Shown here: piece after piece, positions 17,224 to 23,132 of the stretch | How the letters are laid out: each line of letters begins with the position of its first letter | How positions within the stretch are numbered: the first letter of the stretch is position 1 | IMG/VR virus record: IMGVR_UViG_3300043595_000018 | Location: 1-29,436 of that record | DNA from: a virus | Reading direction: 5' to 3' (one strand) | Length of the DNA: 29,436 nt | Notes under the pieces: generated by a model | Seen by the model: only the letters and a program-made list of their open reading frames with translations | What the model was told of the DNA's origin: nothing | Databases searched by the model: none | Program-made: the position numbers and the translations under genes

Positions 17224-17555
17224 GCGGCGAATCAGAGTACGACTGCCAGCAGCAGCCGCGCGCGTGGTGGCAGCACAACGGCAACGGCGGGGTGTATGCG
17301 CCGGTAGATGCCAGCCAGAACAAGGCACTTCCCTGGATCGTATTCAGTTGGTTTCTCTCAGGTGGCGCCCTCATCGGCCTGGTCATCCTGAGTATCGTGG
17401 CGCCCTCGCTGATTGACTCCAGGGTAGAGGCCCGGGTTGCGCGCGCAGAAGCGCTGGCGGAGCTCGCGCGCAAGGAGGCATCCAATGCCATGGACATGGT
17501 GGATCTGGATCGACAAACCCGAAAAGCCCAAGAGGCGGTGAAACATGAGCGATGA
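17220..17555 (+). CDS. Single-span membrane protein with coiled-coil tail, lysis region
   Basis: A 111-residue protein beginning in an ATGA overlap. Residues 1-37 are polar (with the sequence QQQPRAWWQHNGNGG), about 38-64 are a strong membrane helix (WIVFSWFLSGGALIGLVILS), and 67-111 are a charged helix rich in Arg, Ala and Glu. No lipobox is visible, so it is not an obvious Rz1-type spanin. A holin, antiholin or inner-membrane spanin are all possible. It overlaps the next gene by 11 bp. Confidence 0.58.
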   Translation: MSGESEYDCQQQPRAWWQHNGNGGVYAPVDASQNKALPWIVFSWFLSGGALIGLVILSIVAPSLIDSRVEARVARAEALAELARKEASNAMDMVDLDRQTRKAQEAVKHER

Positions 17556-17772
17556 AGAGGAAGAGCGCCGCCGCCGTGCTGAGGCTGCCGCGCGGGCGAT
17601 CGCGGTCGAATTGCTGCACCGGGTGGTGAACTCCGAGACCACCAACCTGGACACCTCGGATCGCGGTTATCTGCGAGAGGTTGCGATGGACATCGAAGCC
17701 GGTAAGCGCCCGGGGTGGATGGATCGGCTGTGGACGCTGCGGCTGCTCTACCGGTTCCATTTCGGGAGATGA
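17545..17772 (+). CDS. Small charged protein of the lysis region
   Basis: A 75-residue soluble protein overlapping the previous gene by 11 bp; GAGG lies nine bases before its ATG. The N-terminus is a run of Glu and Arg (SDEEEERRRRAEAAARAIAV) followed by a helical body ending WMDRLWTLRLLYRFHFGR. There is no membrane segment. It separates the membrane proteins from the endolysin, and its last bases carry the GGAG used by the endolysin. I do not recognise its family. Confidence 0.55.
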   Translation: MSDEEEERRRRAEAAARAIAVELLHRVVNSETTNLDTSDRGYLREVAMDIEAGKRPGWMDRLWTLRLLYRFHFGR

Positions 17773-17776
17773 GCGG

Positions 17777-18130
17777 ATGACCGAAAGTCTCCGCCAAAAG
17801 CAAAGCAGATTTGCGCTTGCCGTCGCCCTGCTGATCCAGGAGGCGGACAAGCGCGGCTATGCCGTGACCCTGGGCGATGCCTACCGCACGCCTGGCCAGG
17901 CCGTGGCGAACGCGCTGAGCGGCTCAGGGATATCGAACAGCCTTCACTGCGAGCGCTTGGCGATCGACCTGAACCTGTTCAAGGACGGGCGATTCCTGGC
18001 GGGCACGGAGGACCACCGGCCGCTGGGTGAGTGGTGGGAGTCTCTATCACCGGATCATCGGTGGGGCGGTAGATTCTCCCGCCCAGACGGAAATCACTAT
18101 AGTTTGTCGATCGACGGGAAAAGGGGCTAA
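17777..18130 (+). CDS. Endolysin, M15-type L,D/D,D-peptidase
   Basis: A 117-residue protein. I start it at ATG 17777, with GGAG eight bases upstream, rather than at an earlier in-frame ATG in the preceding gene. The zinc-site pattern of M15 peptidases is visible: H57 and D64 in SLHCERLAID (H-x6-D) and H107 preceded by D104 in PDGNHYSL (D-x-x-H). The conserved GDAYRTPGQA lies at residues 33-42. Such enzymes cut the peptide part of peptidoglycan, as does the T5 endolysin. No signal peptide is visible, so release would depend on a holin, fitting the membrane genes just upstream. It is the last gene on the plus strand. Confidence 0.85.
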   Translation: MTESLRQKQSRFALAVALLIQEADKRGYAVTLGDAYRTPGQAVANALSGSGISNSLHCERLAIDLNLFKDGRFLAGTEDHRPLGEWWESLSPDHRWGGRFSRPDGNHYSLSIDGKRG

Positions 18131-18157
18131 CCGCTAGCCTGCAGAGGGCGGCGCTTC

Positions 18158-18376
18158 TTAGCTCCTCGGCCAAAGCCCCTGCTGATGCTCTCGCTCCGCC
18201 CACAGCCGCCGCGCATGGATCGTGCGGTGATGCGCCTCGGCCAGGCGCTCGGCGGCATCGGCCTTGACGTCGCGCAGCACCTGCAGGAGCTCGTCGCGGG
18301 TGGCGGTGAGGTTGGTCACAATCTTGCCTGACGGGAGAATGTGACTCCATTCGAAGGCGGGGTCGGCGCGGGTCAT
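18158..18376 (-). CDS. Small unassigned protein between endolysin and attP
   Basis: A 72-residue protein on the minus strand, converging on the endolysin with 27 bp between stops. GGAGG lies four bases before its ATG. The sequence is helical and charged (ATRDELLQVLRDVKADAAER) with His and Trp near the end (HHRTIHARRLW). No known domain is recognised. It is the only minus-strand gene on the far side of the integrase attachment site, so after integration it would lie at the prophage edge opposite integrase. That is a common place for genes expressed from the lysogen, but expression is not shown by the sequence. Confidence 0.55.
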   Translation of the reverse strand: MTRADPAFEWSHILPSGKIVTNLTATRDELLQVLRDVKADAAERLAEAHHRTIHARRLWAEREHQQGLWPRS

Positions 18377-18388
18377 GACGCCTCCAAG

Positions 18389-18418
18389 TATTAGACAAGC
18401 CTGGTAGATATTAGACAG
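18389..18418 (+). repeat. Left pair of putative integrase arm-type sites
   Basis: Two direct copies of TATTAGACA occur at 18389-18397 and 18409-18417 (the second extends to TATTAGACAG), 20 bp start to start. They sit just left of the tRNA-like core. The same word recurs twice right of the core. Arm-site function is inferred from the arrangement. Confidence 0.6.
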
Positions 18419-18431
18419 GCACCCTAGAAAT

Positions 18432-18479
18432 TGGCGCCCCCGGCAGGAGTTGAACCTGCGACCTACCGCTTAGGAGGCG
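18432..18479 (-). other. attP: attP core: 3' half of a tRNA-Arg(CCT) gene
   Basis: Read on the minus strand, this stretch gives the 3' half of a tRNA: loop CTCCTAA (18476-18470) with anticodon CCT, 3' anticodon stem GCGGT, T-arm GCAGG-TTCAACT-CCTGC, acceptor strand CGGGGGC, discriminator G and encoded CCA (18434-18432). The 5' side of the anticodon stem is AGCGC, leaving one mismatch, and beyond it no D-arm or matching 5' acceptor GCCCCCG is found. A tRNA half that stops at the anticodon is what a phage attP carries when integration restores the host tRNA. The integrase gene lies about 120 bp away. The exact crossover bases cannot be read from one sequence. Confidence 0.8.
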
Positions 18480-18531
18480 CTGCCCCGTAACGCCTCAAGT
18501 TTCTGAAGTAGATGAGTAATTGGGGCCCCGG

Positions 18532-18541
18532 CTGTCTAATA
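18532..18541 (-). repeat. Right inverted arm-type site
   Basis: CTGTCTAATA is the exact reverse complement of TATTAGACAG seen left of the core. It begins the one AT-rich stretch (about 18536-18585) of an otherwise GC-rich window, which could also hold host-factor (IHF-type) bending sites, though no good match is evident. Confidence 0.58.
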
Positions 18542-18596
18542 TATTTTTCCGGCAATACTCTAATAACATCGGAAAATTAAGGCCTTCACCGCGAGC

Positions 18597-18606
18597 TATT
18601 AGACAG
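18597..18606 (+). repeat. Right direct arm-type site overlapping the integrase stop
   Basis: TATTAGACAG is identical to the copy at 18409-18418. It covers the integrase stop codon (18599-18601) and the last codon, so this word is constrained by coding and site function together, if it is a site. Confidence 0.5.
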
Positions 18607-19588
18607 CATCCGCCGGCACGATCCGCAGTGCCTTGGCGCGCTTGGGGAGCCTGCGGTAGACCCGCTTGGTCAGCTTCGGATCGTTGTGCCCGAGCCTCGC
18701 GGTAGCTTCCTCATCACTCTCCGCATCGGTTGCGGACTTGGCGCGCAGGTCGTGGAAGGTGAAGCGCTCAGCCAACCCGCGCTTCATTGCCTTGGCCATG
18801 AGCCGCTGCCACATCGCGCCGAACCCGTCCGCCGTGTAGCGCTTGCCGTCACGCCGGCAGATCACGAACTGCCGTACCCGCGGCGGGATCCGGAACGCGG
18901 CATCGATCGTCATGCGCAGCTCGTCGTTCCACTCGATTAGCAACAGCTTGCCGTCCTTGCTGGTCTCGATCTGGATACCATCGGCGAGGAGATGGCGGCG
19001 CTCGAGCGCTAGGATATCAGCCTTGCGGAAGCCGGCCACCAGCGCAAGGTCCATGGCCAGGCCGATCATCTGCGGGGCGAGATCGCGCACGACCAGGTAC
19101 TCGGCATCGGTGACGTAGCGCTCCCGTGCACCCGACCCCTTAAAGCGCAGACCAAAGCAGGGGTTCTCGCCATTCATCGCGCCGATGCGGCGGGCAAAGG
19201 TGAGCACGGCCGACAATGCTCGGACCTCGTGCCGTGCTTGCTCGATCTCACCGCGGGCTCGGTAGTAGTTCCAGACATCGCTCGGACGGATGGAGTCGGC
19301 CGGCATCGCGCCGAACGCCTTGCGCAGCATCCTGAACTCCTGCAGGCGGCTTTTCTGGGTGGCCTTCGCCTTCTTGGGCAGTTCCTCGGATTCGTACTTG
19401 GCGATCAGGTGATCTATGGTGCCAGTGGGGCTGCTGGCCTTCAGGAGCCTCGCCAGGGCGCTCAGGGCTTCTGGATACTCCTTTGCCAGCGGGTTCCACT
19501 TGTTGTTCCGGTCGACGTAATAGAAGGCCCCGTGCTTCTTGTACACACGCTCCGGCAGGTGGTTGTCTGTTTTTCTACGCCGCCCCAT
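18599..19588 (-). CDS. int: Tyrosine-type site-specific integrase
   Basis: A 329-residue recombinase. The catalytic set of the tyrosine recombinase family is present: R188 in LVAGFRKADIL, a lysine in the beta-hairpin (K211 or K214, SKDGK), H279 and R282 in FHDLRAKSAT, H301 in LGHNDPKLT and nucleophile Y311 in KRVYRR. The N-terminal 160 residues hold the arm-binding and core-binding helices. It would integrate and excise the phage at the tRNA-like attP beside its 3' end. ATG 19588 follows the DUF4224 stop by 9 bp with AGGA upstream, so the two are co-transcribed. All key residues are intact. Confidence 0.93.
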   Translation of the reverse strand: MGRRRKTDNHLPERVYKKHGAFYYVDRNNKWNPLAKEYPEALSALARLLKASSPTGTIDHLIAKYESEELPKKAKATQKSRLQEFRMLRKAFGAMPADSIRPSDVWNYYRARGEIEQARHEVRALSAVLTFARRIGAMNGENPCFGLRFKGSGARERYVTDAEYLVVRDLAPQMIGLAMDLALVAGFRKADILALERRHLLADGIQIETSKDGKLLLIEWNDELRMTIDAAFRIPPRVRQFVICRRDGKRYTADGFGAMWQRLMAKAMKRGLAERFTFHDLRAKSATDAESDEEATARLGHNDPKLTKRVYRRLPKRAKALRIVPADAV

Positions 19589-19597
19589 AGCGGGATC

Positions 19598-19810
19598 CTA
19601 TCTGGCGCGCCTGACGGCTTCCAGGTTGGGCTCGATCCGCGCGGCCTGGCCGACCGTCTCCGGCCGACCCTCGATTGAGGTGACCGGGACGATCGCCCGG
19701 CCATCGCACCGCACGAAGTGACGGATCCCGTTGCGCTGCAGCCAGCGAACCTGAGCGGCCTTCTGCGTGTAGCCGGTGAGCTGCTCGAGCTGGGCGGCGT
19801 CGAGGAACAT
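19598..19810 (-). CDS. DUF4224-type small protein, candidate excisionase / directionality factor
   Basis: A 70-residue protein. MFLDAAQLEQLTGYTQKAAQ followed by VRWLQRNGIRHFVRCDGRAI matches the DUF4224 pattern (ELTGY-x-x-x-x-AQ-x-x-WL-x-x-NGI), a small winged-helix-like family typically encoded next to phage integrases. By position and size a role as recombination directionality factor or DNA-binding partner of integrase is plausible but not demonstrated by sequence. Its ATG overlaps the stop of the 32-residue ORF upstream (TAATG), and integrase follows after 9 bp. Confidence 0.75.
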   Translation of the reverse strand: MFLDAAQLEQLTGYTQKAAQVRWLQRNGIRHFVRCDGRAIVPVTSIEGRPETVGQAARIEPNLEAVRRAR

Positions 19811-19908
19811 TACGACTGCCCACCCTCCGACCGCTCAGTCGCCTCACTGCAGTCCAGCGCATGCGCCGCAGCCTGGTAGTCGAGCAGCTTGGTGAGGTCG
19901 GGGATCAT
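19810..19908 (-). CDS. 32-residue coupled micro-ORF
   Basis: This ORF runs from ATG 19908 to a TAA whose last base is shared with the DUF4224 start. The product begins MIPDLTKLLDYQAAAHALDC. Its start forms an ATGA with a stop in the upstream third frame. No strong ribosome binding site is visible, so translation would depend on coupling. It may be a real leader-type gene or the downstream piece of a disrupted neighbour. Confidence 0.4.
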   Translation of the reverse strand: MIPDLTKLLDYQAAAHALDCSEATERSEGGQS

Positions 19909-19917
19909 CGAAGCAAC

Positions 19918-20091
19918 TCAATGCAGCGGTCCGCGTGCGCAGCGGTGAGGCCGATCTGATTGTCCGTCTGCACCAACGGCTGGCTCGGCAGAAAGCGAAT
20001 AGCCTGCCCACCACGTGCAGTCGTCGAGCTTGTACACGCGCACCGGCTGAGGATCCGGCGGCGAGGGCTCGAGGGCGAAGGGGGCGGTCAT
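19918..20091 (-). CDS. Small protein with VYKLDDCTWWAG motif, possibly frameshifted
   Basis: A 57-residue protein. I place the start at ATG 20091, which forms ATGA with the upstream gene and has GGAGG nine bases before it, rather than at ATG 20100. Residues 18-32 (RVYKLDDCTWWAGYS) resemble the start of a small phage protein family whose members continue with an acidic helix. Here the frame instead turns Ser/Ala/Arg-rich and stops at 19918. One frame over, the sequence reads QTDNQIGLTAAHADRCIELL and ends in an ATGA with the next ORF, a better fit to this operon. A frameshift or sequencing error is therefore possible. Confidence 0.5.
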   Translation of the reverse strand: MTAPFALEPSPPDPQPVRVYKLDDCTWWAGYSLSAEPAVGADGQSDRPHRCARGPLH

Positions 20092-20873
20092 GTTCCGCAT
20101 CCTCCCTCGCAGTCGTTCGTGAATGCATCAACCTGGTTGCGCTGGCTCTCCAGGTCGATCGAGTCGAGCGGCTTTCTTGAGTCGTGAACGAAAAGCTCTC
20201 GCGAACTGTTCACATAGCCACTGCGGATTGAGTTGTCCACGGCAACCGCCTTGGCAAATTCGGTCGGCTCCTGTTCCTTGAGCGCCAGCCACTCGCGGTC
20301 AGATCGGTAAGGGCAAAATATGCAGGCTGAACGCTGCGGCACCGGGAATCCATGATCCTTCAGCCACTCGATGCAGTGCCAGCGCGTCATCTTCATCTCA
20401 ATCAGCGGGTAGACGTTGCGCACGAATGGCAGTCGTGCCGGTTTCATGCGCATCACTTCGTCGTAGCTGAAGCCAATCAGGCATTCCAGCAGTATCTCCT
20501 TGGGGGCGCGCTGGCCTTTCGCCAAACCAATCATGCGGCGATGAGCGCGCTCAAGCGGAACTAGCTTGTGGTCCCTGGTGCACTGACGCGGCAGCATGCC
20601 TTGCCCGGCCGTGAAGAATGGAGGCCCGCCGCTGACGTTCTTCTCGCGGCGAACGCGCTTCATTATCTCCCCCTGCAAGTCACCTCCATCCAGTATCTGA
20701 ACTGGCGTTCTGCACTCGCGCTGCAGCTGAGCCACGTTGTCGAGCGTGCTCTGCGGGTCAGCCTTGTGGTTGACGAAGTGAGCCACATCGATTGGCGGGA
20801 TGAAGCCGATCTCGGCCATCCGGTACAGCGCCGTTGACTGGACGCCGCCGCCCAGGGACAGGGAGCGCTTCAC
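20088..20873 (-). CDS. PAPS-reductase-like ATP-pyrophosphatase domain protein
   Basis: A 261-residue protein. GTG 20873 overlaps the upstream stop (GTGA), has AGGAG eight bases upstream, and places the PP-loop right at the N-terminus, so I prefer it to the far-upstream ATG. The PP-loop is SLGGGVQSTAL (residues about 4-14). Later landmarks are CTRDHKLVPLERAHRR and CIFCPYRSDREW, both typical of phage proteins annotated as phosphoadenosine phosphosulfate reductase family. The fold activates a substrate by adenylation. The actual substrate in phages is mostly unknown; sulfur transfer, nucleotide or tRNA modification are candidates. The cysteine pair in CIFC could bind metal. It belongs to the early operon. 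Confidence 0.78.
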   Translation of the reverse strand: MKRSLSLGGGVQSTALYRMAEIGFIPPIDVAHFVNHKADPQSTLDNVAQLQRECRTPVQILDGGDLQGEIMKRVRREKNVSGGPPFFTAGQGMLPRQCTRDHKLVPLERAHRRMIGLAKGQRAPKEILLECLIGFSYDEVMRMKPARLPFVRNVYPLIEMKMTRWHCIEWLKDHGFPVPQRSACIFCPYRSDREWLALKEQEPTEFAKAVAVDNSIRSGYVNSSRELFVHDSRKPLDSIDLESQRNQVDAFTNDCEGGCGT

Positions 20874-21406
20874 TTCGCTTGCTCCTGCTCCACCGCCTCG
20901 GCGATCAGCGGGGCGAACTCGGGTGGCGGATTTATTTTGTGAGAGCAGCAATCGCAGCCGGCATTGCGTATACCGGGAACTGAATCTCCAGTGCCTCCGT
21001 CTGCATCTTCGTCCCAAACTAGGCATTGCTTGGCGCCATTCTCCAGGCACCACCGCAGCGCCGCCCTCAGCAACTTAGACTGTTGGTCAAGAACGTCACG
21101 CTGTCGCGCGGCGTTCGAAAGCAAAATAAGCGTGTCATCGCGTAATGCCTTCAGCCGCTGGTTCTCGGCTTCCAGTCTGTCACCGCGGCCTTTCAGCCAA
21201 GTTGGGCAACTTAGGTTGTGGTCGGAGTAGTTACCGCCGACACAGCCGCAGTTGCATTCAGCGACACTGCGCAGCCGCTGGTTCTCGGCGGTGAGCAGCG
21301 CGATGCGGGCGCGGAGTTCAACGCACTCTTTGGCGCATTCGACCAATTTGCGTGTCGCCACCATGCGCTCCTGCTCGTATGAGTCGTCGCTGTAGTAATC
21401 AGGCAT
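20870..21406 (-). CDS. Coiled-coil, cysteine-rich protein of unknown role
   Basis: A 178-residue protein. I choose ATG 21406, with AGGAG seven bases upstream and a small overlap with the preceding gene, over ATG 21439. Two coiled-coil segments carry the same motif AENQRL (in LTAENQRLRSVAE and RLEAENQRLKALRD), encoded by an 18-bp direct repeat exactly 120 bp apart. Between them lies a Cys-rich loop (ECNCGCVGGNYSDHNLSCP), and near the end another (NAGCDCCSHK), so zinc binding is plausible. It ends in a GTGA overlap with the PAPS-reductase-like gene. I recognise no family. Confidence 0.62.
   Translation of the reverse strand: MPDYYSDDSYEQERMVATRKLVECAKECVELRARIALLTAENQRLRSVAECNCGCVGGNYSDHNLSCPTWLKGRGDRLEAENQRLKALRDDTLILLSNAARQRDVLDQQSKLLRAALRWCLENGAKQCLVWDEDADGGTGDSVPGIRNAGCDCCSHKINPPPEFAPLIAEAVEQEQAK
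21152..21289 (+). repeat. Pair of 18-bp direct repeats 120 bp apart
   Basis: CAGCCGCTGGTTCTCGGC occurs at 21152-21169 and 21272-21289. The spacing is 40 codons, and on the coding (minus) strand both copies encode AENQRL, so the repeat is in frame within the coiled-coil gene and probably reflects an internal duplication. Confidence 0.75.
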
Positions 21407-23132
21407 TGCTGCTCTCCTGCCGAAGCGGGCACGTGGCACAACGAGTCTTTTGGTTTGGATAGTCAGCCGGCGGGCAGTCGGAGCAAAGCTTCAGCGCTTG
21501 CTTGTCATCTGCATCAAGGTCGCTCTCCGCCGGCGCGGGAGAGGCGGCGAGGGCGGCGCGGTCCGTGTTGACGACTGCGTTCGGGTCTGCCGGTACTTTG
21601 CAGAATCCGCCTGACCACTCACCGATAAGCTGCAGTCTCTCGTCGGCAGATCCAGGGCCGTAGACAATGTCGTCTATCTTCAAGAGGCGATCGCAGAGGC
21701 TTGTAATCGTCTCGCGCAGCTGCCGCTCGCGCTGCTGTGCTGCATCACGCTCGCCCGTAACCTTGGCCAAGCGGCCGAGCGCGATCCCAACATCCTCTCG
21801 GTTGCGCTTGATGCACGCAGCCGCTGACTCGCCGGGCTTGAGGTAACCTTTGATGCCCGAAAACTCATCGCGCGCAGCGGTCAATTGCTCCCTCAGCTCC
21901 TCCATCTCCGCCTTCCACACCACGCTGGCACGCTGCCAGGCGGCGTTGTCGCTGGCGAGGGCGTCATAGGCGGAAAGGATTAGATCTGATTCCTCAAAGA
22001 CGCACGGCCAGGGCACGCGGCAGTAGGTGCATGACACAAATCCATCTTTGTGTATGGTCGCGAGGTGGTGGTGAAGCCCGTTGGGCGGCCTGCTCTGGCG
22101 AATCTTCTCTACCATCGGATTGCGCTCCACCGCCACCGGCTTGCGCAGCTCGGCGAGCACCTCGATGCGCTTTTCGGTCTGCTCTCGCAGTGAAGCCTTG
22201 ACGTTGGCAATCTCGCCTCTCGCCCATTGCTGCTGCTCGGCAAGAGTGTTGCGCAGCCCAGCGAGTTCGCGTTCCGCAAGAACTGCGCGCGACGTGGCCA
22301 TGTCGATCGCTTCATGGTCGGGGCGAGCGCTGACCTCGGTGCGCAGCTCGGCCACCTCAGCCTGCGAATCACGCAGCGCACGTAGCAGGCGCGCGACCAG
22401 CTGCGCGGCGCCATAGAGCATGTCGTTCGACAACTGAGCCTCGATACGCTCGGCGTCCTCGACCAGACTGGGGTCGCAGGCTATCGAGCGGGCCAGCCAT
22501 TGCTGGCGCAGCTCGGCGATGGTGGCGTCTCGCTCAGCAAGCAACACCTCCAACCCCATCGCCTTCTCCTCAGCAACGAACGCGCGGCGCACATCGTGGG
22601 CAGGGTCGGCGCGCTGCTCGAGATCGTGCACGTAGCGGCGCAGGCGTGCCGGCAGGGCGAGGATCTCGGCTGCGAGGACGGGGCCGTACTTCTCCGCATC
22701 TTGCTCTGCCAGCGACTCGAGCAACTCCCTGCGTAGTTGCCCGGGCTGCCGGTCCAACACTTCGTCGTGCGCCCACGATGGAATCTGCATCAGGTCGTGC
22801 GCAAGCTTGAAGTTGACCAGCGCGAACTTCGCCGGGTCTAGATCAGATCCCTCCATCCGTTTTGCGCAGCGCACGACAAGAGCGGCCATGCGAATGAGCA
22901 CGCTGCCTGCTGTTCGGAAGATCATCGCCTTGTCGAGATGCGGATGTGCCGCTTGTGCGTCATCGCAGAACAGGGCGGCCGTGACCAGGGTCTCGAAGCC
23001 GAGGTGCTCCTGCGCCTTGCGGGTTGCGTCGCTGACGGCAGTCGCCTTGTCGAGCAGGCCATCGGGCAACGGCGCTTCGACGGCAGTGCGCAGCAGGCTG
23101 AGAATTGCGTCGTTGCTCAGATCTTTGTTCAT
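21399..23132 (-). CDS. Large coiled-coil protein with putative zinc-binding cysteine clusters
   Basis: A 577-residue protein. ATG 23132 makes an ATGA with the upstream stop and is preferred over ATG 23249. Residues 1-130 are a helical domain. About 200-325 and 390-470 are long charged coiled coils (VAELRTEVSARPDHEAIDM, ELREQLTAARDEF). Between them HHHLATIHKDGFVSC and TYCRVPWPC form a His/Cys-rich insert, and the C-terminus has C550, C553, C565 and C568 (two CxxC pairs). The mix suggests a scaffold or DNA-associated protein, but I cannot assign a function. It is the largest gene of the early operon. Confidence 0.6.
   Translation of the reverse strand: MNKDLSNDAILSLLRTAVEAPLPDGLLDKATAVSDATRKAQEHLGFETLVTAALFCDDAQAAHPHLDKAMIFRTAGSVLIRMAALVVRCAKRMEGSDLDPAKFALVNFKLAHDLMQIPSWAHDEVLDRQPGQLRRELLESLAEQDAEKYGPVLAAEILALPARLRRYVHDLEQRADPAHDVRRAFVAEEKAMGLEVLLAERDATIAELRQQWLARSIACDPSLVEDAERIEAQLSNDMLYGAAQLVARLLRALRDSQAEVAELRTEVSARPDHEAIDMATSRAVLAERELAGLRNTLAEQQQWARGEIANVKASLREQTEKRIEVLAELRKPVAVERNPMVEKIRQSRPPNGLHHHLATIHKDGFVSCTYCRVPWPCVFEESDLILSAYDALASDNAAWQRASVVWKAEMEELREQLTAARDEFSGIKGYLKPGESAAACIKRNREDVGIALGRLAKVTGERDAAQQRERQLRETITSLCDRLLKIDDIVYGPGSADERLQLIGEWSGGFCKVPADPNAVVNTDRAALAASPAPAESDLDADDKQALKLCSDCPPADYPNQKTRCATCPLRQESSNA

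Noticed and set aside
18122-18180. Bidirectional terminator formed by AGGGGCT and AGCCCCT between the convergent genes
   Set aside because: The arms are only 7 bp and about 45 bases apart, with no T-runs on either side.
18432-18545. A complete phage tRNA gene
   Set aside because: The T-arm, acceptor 3' strand and anticodon loop are good, but no D-arm or 5' acceptor strand pairing with CGGGGGC exists upstream on the minus strand.
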